DNA of 64,000 nucleotides from Chara braunii (Eukaryota > Streptophyta > Charophyceae > Charales > Characeae), in NCBI GenBank assembly GCA_003427395.1, contig BFEA01000112.1, positions 1,944,963-2,008,962 on the forward strand, read 5' to 3'. Below the pieces are notes generated by a model. The model was not told the DNA's origin. It did not search any database and saw only the letters and a list, made by a program, of their open reading frames with translations. Both the position numbers and the translations under genes were made by a program. This document shows positions 33,726 to 44,315 of this stretch, in pieces. Every line of letters begins with the position of its first letter. The stretch's first letter is position 1.

Positions 33726-33835
33726 TACCGTCTTCACCTGAATAAAACACCCGGTCATTATTGCTACATCTGGTCTAAAAGTTGCCCCAAATATAGCTAT
33801 AATGGCCGGGTGATCTATTCGGGGAGAAGCGGTTA
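33726..33835. mobile_element. MITE, TA-type family 1, copy D
   Basis: The left end TACCGTCTTCACCTGAATA with CGGTCATTATT is inverted at the right end (AGCTATAATGGCCGGG, ATCTATTCGGGGAGAAG). TA is present at both edges. Its right end overlaps or abuts the left end of long-TIR MITE copy Y. Confidence 0.7.
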
Positions 33836-34142
33836 ATGGAAGGCCCAAATTTCGGTGAATTTTGGCAAAATTTTCTACAAAACTGCCATATTTTCCTGAA
33901 TTTTTACTTTTTTCTTTTTTTTTCTTTTTGCCAGATATGTATGTGCTTTAGGGTATATCTGTATTCAATTTCGCCGCATTTGGACCAGCAACGAAAAACT
34001 TAGCAAAAACACCGGACTCGAAGAAAGATTTGGCGAACTCCGAAAGCTAGAAAAAAGTAAAAATGCAGGAAAATATGGCAGTTTCGGAGAAAATTTTGCC
34101 AAAATTCGCCGAAATTTGGGCCTTCCATTAACCGCTTCTCCA
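33826..34142. mobile_element. Long-TIR MITE (GCGGTTAATGG family), copy Y
   Basis: GAGAAGCGGTTAATGGAAGG at the left is inverted at the right end (CCTTCCATTAACCGCTTCTC). Arms of about 80 bases pair (CCAAATTTCGGCGAATTTTG, then AAAATATGGCAG, then a T-rich stretch). The interior matches copy X in inverted orientation. Confidence 0.8.
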
Positions 34143-34220
34143 GATTACAATGCCATGGAGTGCACTGAAGGACCACCTTCTTAGGAATAACAGTCGACAT
34201 GTGAAGCTCTAATTCCTCAG

Positions 34221-34466
34221 CATACCCTCCTTACTTCGACCTGACCGCTGACTCCTGCAATGTGGCCAGGCCAACGGCCAAGAACCCAGCACTCTACCGA
34301 CACATACCCTCCTTACTTCGACCTGACCGCTGACCCCTGCAATGTGGTTACGCCAACCGCCAAGAACAAAGCGCACTACCGACACATACCCTCCTTACTT
34401 CTACCTAACCGCTGACCCCTGCAATGCAGTTACGCCAACCGCCAAGAACCAAGCACACTACCAACA
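34221..34466 (+). repeat. 82-base tandem repeat, three copies
   Basis: Units start CATACCCTCCTTACTTCGAC at 34221, 34303 and 34385 and differ by a few substitutions. The array lies next to a minus-strand primer-binding site, so it would be in the untranslated leader of that retrotransposon. Confidence 0.92.
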
Positions 34467-34528
34467 CAGGTAAGTGCGGTACAGCGTCCTCGTCTTGCCA
34501 GGCCATAGCAAGTTCCAAGCAGGGACCT

Positions 34529-34543
34529 GGTCTGATACCAAAA
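34529..34543 (-). promoter_or_regulatory. Primer-binding site (minus strand) and LTR edge
   Basis: On the minus strand the sequence reads TTACA, TTT, TGGTATCAGACC: an LTR ending CA, a three-base spacer and an almost perfect initiator-Met tRNA primer-binding site. The LTR would extend to higher coordinates from 34544. Its outer edge was not found. Confidence 0.65.
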
Positions 34544-35142
34544 TGTAAGGAGACAATGGAGAAGAGACTCAAACCAGAAGGCAAATGAACTATCATTTAC
34601 AAGAATTGCACAGCGACAAGGCATTGAGCAGAAAAGCATTAATCACACTTGCACAGGATAACATATTATTGAAGTCTCTTGATGAAGGAAGCTTCACCTC
34701 CCCTCAACAACAAGAATATTATTTTTTTGCAACTCGGGCGTGTCATCACCCATGCCAGCATATGTGACCAGATGCTGTACTCGCTTAGCCTACCCTTTGC
34801 TACCACCTGGTGATGTCTAATGCTGCGCAGTCTCGTGCCGTTCGCATTGATGACCAATCGAAGAAACCTCTCCAACCCTCTAAAGCGCATCGGCCACGAG
34901 TCCACTCTCGGGTTACTTTTATCGGGATGCGATGTTGGCAAGAACAAGCGAGTGCAATGTCGTGGGCCTCACTCCACTATACACAATGCTAAATGTGTCT
35001 AGTATATGATGCCGTGCACATACATGTAGCATGTTCCATGGTGGAGTAAGGCCCCATGTCATGCAGCAGACGTAGCTACATGTGATGGACAGGTAGTTGT
35101 GGAGATCAAGCAATGAACCGGACGGGATGAGATCTGAAAAAT

Positions 35143-35143
<1 letters not shown>

Positions 35144-35223
<80 letters not shown>
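35144..35223. repeat. (AG)n microsatellite
   Basis: A pure AG run of 80 bases, about 680 bases upstream of the receptor-kinase start. Confidence 0.95.
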
Positions 35224-35228
<5 letters not shown>

Positions 35229-35906
35229 GATCAGGTTGGGACAAAAGTGAAAAAGGCGATCGAATTGTCCTCAGTTTGGGTATCCGAATGTGGCCGGGAA
35301 ACAAAGTAGTGACCAGCGGTCGAAGCAGAACTCGTCTGGGTGACCGAGTGAGGGCATAGCAGCCCTCCACTCGTACTCCGGCCTTTGCACAGGCCTGTCG
35401 TACAACACTGTAAGTGCATCTGTCTCTATCTTTCTAGTGATGTCTCTATCTTTCTAGTGATACAGTGAGGAAGACGGCTCACAAGAGTCACAAGTCGAAA
35501 AAGAAAGACTATTTGTTGGATCTGTGTCTCATTTGAGGATTGAGATCCTGGGTTATGAGATTAGTCATTTTTCAACGAAAATTTGATGAACCTTCAGGTA
35601 TCCTTTTTTCAAAAAAGATGTATTTTTTCCGTTGTCTTTGGTTGTTTGAGACTTTGAGTTGGCCCCTCAATAAGTTGTGGTGAACAATTTGCTCTTTGCA
35701 TGCACAGATGTTTGGACGAAGTGGCCATGTATCTTGTTGGAGTTCATGCCTTTGTGATTCAGTTGGACAGCTGCAAGGAAGTGGACGAGGCTGCGGAATG
35801 AGTTGAGGTGGTCATGTTGGTGGTTGTTGCTTCGCACTGGTTCTAGGTGGTGGGGTAACTAGAAGGGCTGCACTTCTAGTGTATTCTGGACGAGAAAGAC
35901 TGCCCG
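35224..35906 (+). other. 5' flank of the receptor-kinase gene
   Basis: No coding element was recognised. A 21-base direct repeat (TGTCTCTATCTTTCTAGTGA at 35421 and 35442) and T-rich stretches occur. Promoter and 5' UTR are presumably here, but no TATA box could be assigned. Confidence 0.4.
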
Positions 35907-38900
35907 ATGGGAAACGGGCAGAATTGTTCGTTAGGCCGTGGCAGGCAGGGCTGCTCATTATGGCGTGGCAGGCAGGACTACTCGTTGCATCGGATTTCTA
36001 CCCGGTGGAAAGTGGTTGGTGTACTATGGTTGATGGTGCTGGTGAGTATTCTTCTCGTAACTTCGGTCCCTATTGCAGTATCAGGGCAGCAGTCCTCTGG
36101 AGTTGAGACGTTTATTAACTGCGGTGGCGAAGCCATAACAGATACATGGGGTAGGACCTGGACGGCAGACTCGCAGGTCCCTGCGGACGGTAATGTGTTG
36201 GAAACTACCGCACAGGATGTGCTACCTCCCAGCCAGCCAAGGGCTCTGCCAATGGCGGACCCGATGCCTTATCGTACCGCGAGGTTTTTCAGGAGCAATG
36301 TCAGCTACACCTTTCCGAGCCCTGCAGGGACCAATTTTTTTTTGCGGCTTCATTTCACTACGGCCTACATGGGTCCTGAGGCCGCTGCTTTTGCACCTAA
36401 AAATTGTAGCTTCAATGTGTATGTGAACGATACACTTGTACTGGCAGGCTATTCGCCTCTCGCAAAGGCCCAGTCTATACCCGAAAAGCCTAATCCGATT
36501 AATCAGGTCGTTATTGAAGAACTCATCTTGACTTCCCAGGACGGTACTATTGCTGTATCACTTTCTCCGATATCAGAGGCGCATTATGGTTTTATCTGTG
36601 GAATTGAAGCAGTATCGACCGCAGGATTGTACGACAAATCGTTGCCACCGGCGTATTCTGGTCATACTGTGCGTCGGATAAACTGCGGAAGCACCAATGA
36701 TGAAGTTCCGCCTATCAGGGCAGGTGACCGGACAATGCGGTGGTGGTCTATTGACTCAGAATGTCAGACAGGTGTCCCTCTTTCGACATCAGCTATAGGT
36801 GTCACTGGGGACAGGGATCCATTCTACGTTCCTGTCGATGTACTGAGGACATGGCGGTATAATGACAAGGATGGTGTCAGTTACATTTTTCTCGCGCTGG
36901 AGAAAAGCCGCAGTTATCTTGTTCGACTGTACTTTTTCGAAGCTTTAGGTGAAACTCGCAGACGGGAAATGAACATCACCGTCCGTGGTTTTGGTCCAGC
37001 AGCTTCAGCTGGAGACGAGGCCACTGTTACAAACTATGATGTCGTGCGAGATGGAGGTCGGTTGGCACCAGCAGTCGTTGATCTTATCTTTTTCCTGAAC
37101 AGCACCACTGACCTGCAGATCATCTTATGGATTAGCGAGTGGACGGAGATCCCTGAGGCGACAGTCAGTGGTATTGAGATTATCAAACTCGGCCGCAATG
37201 GTGAGTTGACGCTCGCTGACTCGGGGAGAGTTCCAGAGAGTATCATTGCTGGTACGTTTCCTACAGTGGACGCTGGGCCTGTTCTTCTTTCCTTTGCGGA
37301 GTATCCAGGCAACTCGGAACTCCTGTCGGATTGGGTCAAATCAAATGCTGAAGGATTCACAAATCCGTGCTACCCCCGGGCGTGGTCGATGATTGAGTGT
37401 ACTTACGGTGCGGTTACGGCAATCGACCTCTCCACAGCGCGGGGCGTTGCAGGACCGATTCCGGCTCGGCTGGGGGATCTGAGTGCACTGCGTGAGCTTA
37501 TCCTTAGCAATCAGAAATTTACGGGTCCCATTCCTGATTCCCTTGCTGACCTGGTCCACCTAGAGAAGCTGAAACTGGATGGTAATATTGGACTGAATGG
37601 GTCAGTCCCTGCTTCATTTGGTCGGTTGTCCAAGCTGGAGGAATTTGATGTGAGCGGGACAGTGGTGGGCGGCCCGGTTCCCACAGCTCTTCTGGACTCG
37701 CCATCGTTGAGCGTGGTTGCAGGCGAGTCTGATCTCTGCGCTGCAGGCGACGCAACGCAAAAGCGACTTCTGAAACAGTGCCCGGAAGAGAGTGAGCCAC
37801 CCTTCAGAGGACGAATAGTGGCTGCCATTCTTGGTGCAGTGGCGGGTGCATGTGTGCTCGTTGGTGCTGGAGTCTTCGTCTACTTCAGAAAGTGCAGAGA
37901 TGACAGTTTCTTTGGTATGATGTCCAGCTCTGACAGTGGGGACGCAGCGAAATCCATGGGACCGCAGACAATGAAATTGGGCCGGCCATTTACGTTTGCG
38001 GAAATCGTCAAGGCCACAAACAACTTTGACCATCGCCGCGTTCTTGGCTCTGGTGGATTCGGGTCAGTATACGAGGGCCATCTTCCAGACGGCACTGTGG
38101 TGGCCATCAAGCGCGGCAGTGCCGAGTCCCGACAGGGAATCCGGGAGTTCCAGACGGAGATCAGGACTTTGTCAAACCTCAGGCATCGCCATTTGGTGAG
38201 CCTGGTGGGCTACTGTGAAGAAAATGGGGAGATGATTCTCGTGTACGAGTACATGGCGAACGGTTCTCTTCGTGATCACCTATATGCCGACGACGAAGAG
38301 TGGTCCTTGACGAAGAGCAGCCGGCAATTTGTCCTCGACTGGAGGCAAAGGCTGATGATTTGCGTGGGAGCTGCTAAGGGTCTGGATTACCTTCACTCTG
38401 GAGCGCAAGAAATGATCATTCACAGGGACGTTAAGTCAACGAACATCCTCTTGGATGATGAGTGGGTTGCCAAGGTTGCGGATTTCGGGCTCTCAAAACT
38501 GGGACCCAGCATGAATGAAACTCATGTCAGCACTGTGGTGAAAGGCAGCTTCGGCTATCTGGACCCGGCATACTTCAAGTCACAGCAGCTCACAGAGAAG
38601 TCAGATGTCTACAGCTTTGGTGTTGTTCTGCTTGAAGTGATCACAGCAAGGCCACCCATCAGCCAGGGTGCTCCTGGAGAGCAGGTGAGTCTGGTCGACT
38701 GGGCGAAACCCTCTCTTCTTGCTGGGAGGGTCGAAGAGATTGTCGATCAGCGACTGACAAACTCGTACGACGTCCAATCGCTACGCAAGGTAGCAGAGGT
38801 GGCGCTGCGCTGCCTCAACGAGAACAGGGAGGCCCGACCTTCAATGGCCAGTGTCCTCCCTGGTCTCGAGGATGCTCTGATTTTGCAAGAGACATCGGGC

Positions 38901-39194
38901 AGTGTCATTCTCGATCTTCCCCCTCGCCCCCCAGGCTCAGCGCACCGGAGTAATCTTCATCCCGGCCAACGAGTTGGTCTTCACGACGACAATACTCCCT
39001 CTTCCACCAACTCCGCCGACTTTCATCCCTACGGTGCCTCTCATCATTCCCACCCATTGTCGAGTGTCTCAATCAATCATTCCCATCTTCATTCCGTTGT
39101 CTCCGAAAATCCTGACTACCATAATATGGATGACGACAGCATGAGCGGCGCAAGCGACCCTCCAAGCATGGCATCTCCGTTGACAGCTCGTTAG
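35907..39194 (+). CDS. Malectin-like/LRR receptor kinase with CrRLK1L-type kinase domain
   Basis: This is a predicted single-pass plasma-membrane Ser/Thr kinase, 1095 residues, uninterrupted. An N-terminal signal sequence (h-region 36-52, likely cleavage after 60) follows an unusual 35-residue n-region. A malectin-like pair covers about 68-430, each half starting with an INCGG/INCGS motif (70, 258) and with several N-x-S/T sites. Residues 488-610 hold the NPCYPRAWSMIEC cap and about three LRRs. The membrane segment is 637-659. In the kinase (about 708-995), the glycine loop is GSGGFG (714-719), Lys735, Glu751, HRDVKSTN (839-846) and DFG (859-861); the RLK motif DPEY reads DPAY. The kinase matches FERONIA/THESEUS-type sequence closely (IKRGSAESRQGIREFQTEI, HRHLVSLVGYCEENGEMILVYEYM). 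The Ser/His-rich tail covers 1000-1095. Land-plant CrRLK1L proteins normally lack LRRs. An in-frame Met at 36033 is an alternative start, but it lacks the basic n-region. Confidence 0.92.
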   Translation: MGNGQNCSLGRGRQGCSLWRGRQDYSLHRISTRWKVVGVLWLMVLVSILLVTSVPIAVSGQQSSGVETFINCGGEAITDTWGRTWTADSQVPADGNVLETTAQDVLPPSQPRALPMADPMPYRTARFFRSNVSYTFPSPAGTNFFLRLHFTTAYMGPEAAAFAPKNCSFNVYVNDTLVLAGYSPLAKAQSIPEKPNPINQVVIEELILTSQDGTIAVSLSPISEAHYGFICGIEAVSTAGLYDKSLPPAYSGHTVRRINCGSTNDEVPPIRAGDRTMRWWSIDSECQTGVPLSTSAIGVTGDRDPFYVPVDVLRTWRYNDKDGVSYIFLALEKSRSYLVRLYFFEALGETRRREMNITVRGFGPAASAGDEATVTNYDVVRDGGRLAPAVVDLIFFLNSTTDLQIILWISEWTEIPEATVSGIEIIKLGRNGELTLADSGRVPESIIAGTFPTVDAGPVLLSFAEYPGNSELLSDWVKSNAEGFTNPCYPRAWSMIECTYGAVTAIDLSTARGVAGPIPARLGDLSALRELILSNQKFTGPIPDSLADLVHLEKLKLDGNIGLNGSVPASFGRLSKLEEFDVSGTVVGGPVPTALLDSPSLSVVAGESDLCAAGDATQKRLLKQCPEESEPPFRGRIVAAILGAVAGACVLVGAGVFVYFRKCRDDSFFGMMSSSDSGDAAKSMGPQTMKLGRPFTFAEIVKATNNFDHRRVLGSGGFGSVYEGHLPDGTVVAIKRGSAESRQGIREFQTEIRTLSNLRHRHLVSLVGYCEENGEMILVYEYMANGSLRDHLYADDEEWSLTKSSRQFVLDWRQRLMICVGAAKGLDYLHSGAQEMIIHRDVKSTNILLDDEWVAKVADFGLSKLGPSMNETHVSTVVKGSFGYLDPAYFKSQQLTEKSDVYSFGVVLLEVITARPPISQGAPGEQVSLVDWAKPSLLAGRVEEIVDQRLTNSYDVQSLRKVAEVALRCLNENREARPSMASVLPGLEDALILQETSGSVILDLPPRPPGSAHRSNLHPGQRVGLHDDNTPSSTNSADFHPYGASHHSHPLSSVSINHSHLHSVVSENPDYHNMDDDSMSGASDPPSMASPLTAR

Positions 39195-39619
39195 GTCAAC
39201 CTCTCGAAACACTCGCATCTCGGAAGGAGCCTTCGATCAGGTACACATTTTCTAGTCCTCGACTCCTCGCCAGAGTCTGTTTTCCGTTGATCTGTTTGCC
39301 CTTCCTCCAGGCGAAGACGTCAGGGGCAATTGGCTGATAGGCACTAAACGCACGGGACGTACTTGACATTCAGTCGACACCGGATGGGCACGTGCTTCAT
39401 TCACCACCATATTTATCAACTCTCCAGCGTTGTTACGTGGGCTGGACACAACAGCTAGAAATGCTGAGCTTGTAGTGGAGACAGTAGAGAGGCTGGGATC
39501 CATCTACCTGAATATGTAATCCCTGTTCTGACAAACAGAACGCTGGTGCAGAGGTCTTGCATTGCCACCTATAATGATTCATTTAGAAGCACAAGCAACG
39601 TGTTTTTTTTTTTTTTTTT
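39195..39619 (+). other. 3' flank of the receptor-kinase gene
   Basis: No further gene. Sequence runs into a T tract and the gap. A polyadenylation signal could not be assigned with confidence. Confidence 0.4.
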
Positions 39620-39687
39620 NNNNNNNNNNNNNNNNNNNNNNNNNNNNNNNNNNNNNNNNNNNNNNNNNNNNNNNNNNNNNNNNNNNN
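39620..39687. other. Assembly gap (68 N)
   Basis: A run of N directly after an 18-base T tract. Confidence 1.
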
Positions 39688-40700
39688 GTAAACCATATCT
39701 GGTGTCGAGGGGGGTTCTCGCAGAGATCTCTGCAGATCTTCGTTATACGGTTCCATTGCTATCTCTCTATTTGGTGTATAGCTTCGTGTTCAATGCTGAG
39801 TGCAAGTGCCCGTTAGTGCCGTCATCTGGTTTGGAGCTTGGTGGTTGGGCCACGTGTGGAAGGCTGGCTGTTTTTTTAGTCGTTCGGCGACAATTTTATA
39901 ATTCATTACTGCCTTTTGTTGTTCCCTTAAATGCCGCTTGTAGCGTTTAACAATATTCGTCAAACTTGGATGTTATCTGACCTTGTGACTATGGGCCCAT
40001 ATGGGCCCATTTTTGGTGAGGCCGTTTTCCTCGAGCTCCTGTCGTGTCGGTATTATGATGGATTAGACGAAGTGGTCGTGTGAAGCAAGGGAAGTGCCAT
40101 GGCCAAGTACAGCTCTTGGACTGATCCAGAACCAGTTCTTGCCTTTGTGATCTTACCGTCGTCAATTTTTCGTCAATTTTCAATTCCCATTAGCTAAGGG
40201 TTCAGTCTAGATAAGAGCTGGGATGGTGGGATTTGTGGCCGGCAGCGTGTTATCGTGTTTACTTGCCCAAAGTTTTTTGTGTCTGGAGTTTCAGTAGCCT
40301 TTGACTGGCTACCTTGGCATAGTAGACTTTGACTGGCTACCGTAACCACTCCCAGTATTTACTCTTAGGTGCCTACGTAGTGGTGGGTGCCACAAGATCT
40401 CTTCGATATCAACGTCGACATCGTTGGCCATGTTTTGTTAGAGCCCGGCCGGATCCTATCTAATCCTGTTTGCCCCCAATGCTTTCGCACCTCAGCGTCA
40501 GTAGAGACCCAGAAAGCTGCCTTTGCTTGCTTTTGGTGTTCCTTCTAGTATCGAATCAGGACTGATCACCCTCTTCTCCCGACTGGAGCATACGGTTTTT
40601 ATATCCGTATTTGGTCCGACTTTCAGGTCTGCATACGTTGAGAAGGACCATGATGCATTCTATTCCAGTGCCCACTCTAGGGGCATAGGTAATTTCCGTC
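39688..40700. other. Non-coding stretch
   Basis: No gene recognised. A short tandem palindrome (ATGGGCCCAT twice, about 39990-40010) resembles plant TCP-type GGGCCCA sites; function is unknown. Confidence 0.4.
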
Positions 40701-40739
40701 AAGTACGGAAGATGCGCTTTCGGTCTCTTTGAGGAATGG

Positions 40740-41150
40740 AAGTTTGTTCCATCTGGAGACAGCACAAGGATTCTCATGCGCCTAAGATGGCTGATATGCA
40801 CATCTTGCTCCATCTGGATTCGGACTCGTGTCTGCATTTCGACTGCCAGCCGGCATCAATTCGCTCCACGGGTTCTCGTGCTCGAAATATGGCTACTATG
40901 CATCTTCTTCCATCTTGGTTCGAACTTGGGTCTGCCTTTCGACAGTTCATTCTGTACCTTCTGCTGAGCTTGATATGAAATGCAAGCGCATCAATCTGAG
41001 ACCGCAAGCATTCTCGTGCTACAAAGATGGATATGCATCTAGTTCCATCTTGGTTCGGACTTGGGTCTGCATCTCAACAGTCGTTGTTGCACCTGCTGAG
41101 ACAGATATGAATGCCAGCAGTGGTTCGGACTTGGCTCTGCATCTCATGGT
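40740..41150 (+). repeat. Degenerate tandem repeat with CCATCTTGGTTCGGACTTGGGTCTGC core
   Basis: Four diverged copies of a 100-150-base unit contain TTCGGACTTGGGTCTGCAT-like cores (40817, 40918, 41052, 41122), with GATATG and ATTCTCGTGC sub-motifs. A related core lies at about 24940. Confidence 0.6.
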
Positions 41151-41530
41151 GCTGGTGGCGACAAGCTCAAGCAGGGAAAACGAGAAACGAGCAAAGCAGG
41201 GTCAGTTAAGGGCTTGTTAGGTGAACAGGGTTTGCATGATGGGCGTTGATTAGTTCTGGAGTCCAGAGTTGAGGCGAAAACCGCCAGCGCGCGAGGAGTT
41301 CTCTCAAGCTGTGCTCCATCACATGGAACCTATTGTAATTCGTTGACAGGCTGGCAGCGGAAACACTGCGATATTGGCCAATCAAGTGGAGAGGGAGGGA
41401 GGGTAGTATTGCACTACGTAGTCGATTCTGCCTTGGGGGTTAGCCTGCCATGTTAGTATGTGTGGGAGACATGGGTCGTCTCATCTCCCTCACCCTGCAA
41501 CCATATTGATTGCTTCTCCCGCAATTGTAG

Positions 41531-42022
41531 TGATGGGAAGAGTTGGAGTGGGAGTGCACGCAGGGAATGGATGGCCATCTCCAGACGTTGGACAGACGGG
41601 GCCACGTTTTGTGTCCCTCTCTGTGTGCGGAAGGTGCACGAGACGTTGGGTACGGACGATATTGGGTAGGGTCTACTCATCTCTGTCACCCTGCAATTGC
41701 ATTGATCCCTTCTCCTGCAAAGAGCAAGAGAAGCTCACCTGTTGCTATGGCAGAAGCTCTTCTCGCCACTGAGTCGCTAGTAATGGTGCAGTTGCTCCTG
41801 GCTGGCAAGTCGTGCTTCTTCACATAGTTGATGATTTTCAGTCGTAGATCAGTGATTGTGACCTTAGTGCTTAGTGATGGGGAAGAGTTGGAAGATGGAG
41901 GCCACAGAGGGAATAGATGGGTGGCCAATGCCGGACGTTCGACAGACAGGGGGTACGTGTTGTGTCACTCTCTGTGTCGGGAAGGTGCACGAGATGTCGG
42001 GTACGCACGGCATCGGGTAAGT
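41531..42022 (+). repeat. Duplicated 145-base segment
   Basis: 41531-41672 and 41876-42022 share GTGATGGG(G)AAGAGTTGGA through CTCTGTGT.GG.AAGGTGCACGAGA and GGGTACG. Their flanks also share CACCCTGCAA motifs. No coding pattern is supported. Confidence 0.7.
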
Positions 42023-42024
42023 CG

Positions 42025-42637
42025 GAACCTTATACGATTGGTGTTCACATAGTGAGGAAGATTTTCTAATCATCTCTCCGCTCAGCGAACGCCAGTTCGC
42101 AAAAAGCTTCTCACTTCCTATGCAGGCTGGAGCTGGAGGAATGACCTGTCTTGAATGTGTCTTCGTATTTTCATCTCGAGCTCCCGCTTACCCTGGCAAG
42201 CAAGCACTTTTGTCCATTGATTGGCATTGCGCCAAGGTCACACACGGGTTCATATCCTCTCGGCTGCCTGAGCAGCTGACACAAGGTGAGTGGGAGCTGG
42301 GGGATGCACCCAAAAAAGACTGCAGAGTTGTGTTCGGATCCGCGTACGAGTCCCGTGCATGGTCGGTCGTGAGAGTTGGATTTTCTGATAACTCTCAGCC
42401 AGTTTCATCTTTGAGTGCCTCTCAGATATAGCCATCGGGCTGTCTTAACTTAACCATTTTTATTTTTATTTTTCCTTTGTGCCTCTCAGATAGCCATCAG
42501 TCAGTTAAAAAAGTTAACTCTGTCTCGGTTAACCTCTGTGCCTCTCAGGTAGCCAGCCATCCAAGACAGGCGTGAAGGTACATCGGGTGGCGGGCTGTCA
42601 ATACCGATGTGCGAAGGAATCAAACAAGAACTTAAGT

Positions 42638-42670
<33 letters not shown>

Positions 42671-43039
42671 CAGCTGTCTTCTCCTCTCGTATGGGGGACA
42701 GCTGTGTGTGTTTTCGCTACACAATTCTCTTCTCTGAGTTCTCTCAATTGTCTTACGCTAACTAATCATCCATCTCGCAGGGCTTAGGAGCGAGCAGTGC
42801 TTTCAAGGCTTAGGGTGGAGCACTACTTAGCCTATGTGGTTTTTCTGACAACGCCCTAGTATACTAGATTAACCTAGAGATGTCGAGCAAGCTACTAGGG
42901 TTATGGGTTTCACCTATCTACCTACGGGACACTTTCGTCCCCGATCTATCCCAGCCTACCTATCTATCCGCTCAGGGTTGAGCCTTCCCAGCTGAGCCTA
43001 TCCCCTCAGGGTTGACTAACGTGGATGGAAGAGGCATTC
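42025..43039. other. Non-coding stretch with GCCTCTCAGATAGCC repeats
   Basis: Three or four copies of GCCTCTCAGATAGCCATC occur between 42417 and 42560. No gene recognised. Confidence 0.4.
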
Positions 43040-43198
43040 TCCAAGCTCCCCTATCAGGTCCTACTAAGGGGGGGGCGAACCGTCGATCTCAGGTGGTGGG
43101 CCCCACAGCGTGCAGCAGGGGCCGTGGGGAGCCAAATGGATGCCATGTCGTAGGGAAGCGAACCCGTGACATTACCGAGTGAGCTAGGCCGCCGCCCT
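43040..43198 (-). mobile_element. tRNA-like SINE remnant with compressed A-B spacing
   Basis: On the minus strand the sequence begins GGGCGGCGGCC, then TAGCTCACTCGG (A-box, 43175-43186) and GGGTTCGCTTCCC (B-box, 43153-43165). Only nine bases separate the boxes where a tRNA has about 30. The anticodon arm is thus missing. The body (43040-43150) is GC-rich and unmatched. Confidence 0.4.
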
Positions 43199-43249
43199 TC
43201 TACGTAAACTATTTTGTTTTTTTCACCCCCTCCCCTCCCCCCCGCCCCC

Positions 43250-44310
43250 CCGGGTTGTTTTTTGCAAGCCTGTGTAACAAGGTATGCAAGCCGTGTGGTT
43301 TTGTTTTTTCACCCCCTGAGCTCTGCTTCGTCTTTTGTACGTTCAGTCACTATGTGGATTGCTGCAGCTTCGCAGCTCGTTTGGCCGGTGTACAATCTCT
43401 CTGCCCAGACTTTGTGGTAGCTGTATTCTTGACTATAACAGTATAACTTCTATTAATAAACCGCATAGTCTTGTCGATCAAACACACCTTTCTGCTCCAA
43501 GAGCTCTGTCTTCGTTCACACCTCACCTCACACTCCTTCACTGAGGTGGGAGGAAAAAGATCTGCCTTATGGCCTTTGCCGATTTCACCGGTTGCTAGAT
43601 GGTCATCGTGGAGAAGGTCCCGGGGGTGTGCACTAGGCTATTAGGTCGATTTGCTAGTGTGCCACTGTTCAGCAGACATCTGTCTAAGAGTATCGTATCT
43701 GCTGATCATTTGGAGTTCGACTTGGATGTTTGTTTGGCATGCGGACGAACAATTTTTTTTTTGTGGTAGTGGCATTGTTCGGCTGATAGAAATGTGTGCT
43801 CTAATTCCATGTTTTGCAGCTGGAAATATCTAATCTATGTGGCGGCGGCACATATGAACCACCTCTGTGCACAAGTAGGCTGCATTTGGTAGGCAGGGAT
43901 GGCAGATTCGCGTCCGTTTGCCTTAGTAGAAAGGAGGCAGGCATTCTGTTCTAGCCTTTAGGGAAGAGCTATGAGATGTATGGTTTGTTTTCCCTCATTA
44001 AAAAAATTCCAGAAAACATTTATTAACAAATTCACCATTTAGACCATTGTTTTCCAACCATGAGGATGTCAAGTGTCAAGGGAAACTAGCTGTGGCTGGA
44101 TGGAACCCGGACCGCCGTGGCTGGGACGGTACATAGATCCAAACCTTGTGTGAAGTTGTGAACACTACCAGAAGCTTTGTCTGATGACTGTACCAGGTCC
44201 ACGTATCTGAAGAAATTGGATTGTGTGCAATGGTTGTTTAGTATTTAGTATTTATTCATCTTCTGTCCATCCGCTGATTAGTCGATTCCTCCGTCCCTCC
44301 CTTCCTTCCA
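43250..44310. other. Non-coding stretch
   Basis: No gene recognised on either strand. A T/C-rich duplicated module (TTTTGTTTTTTCACCCCCT at about 43214 and 43300) is present. Confidence 0.4.
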
Positions 44311-44315
44311 CCTTC

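Noticed and set aside
31458-34466. CRISPR array candidates (short regular repeats at 31458, 34221 and 47661)
   Set aside because: The repeats are contiguous tandem units without unique spacers, and no cas-like genes exist; the DNA is eukaryotic.
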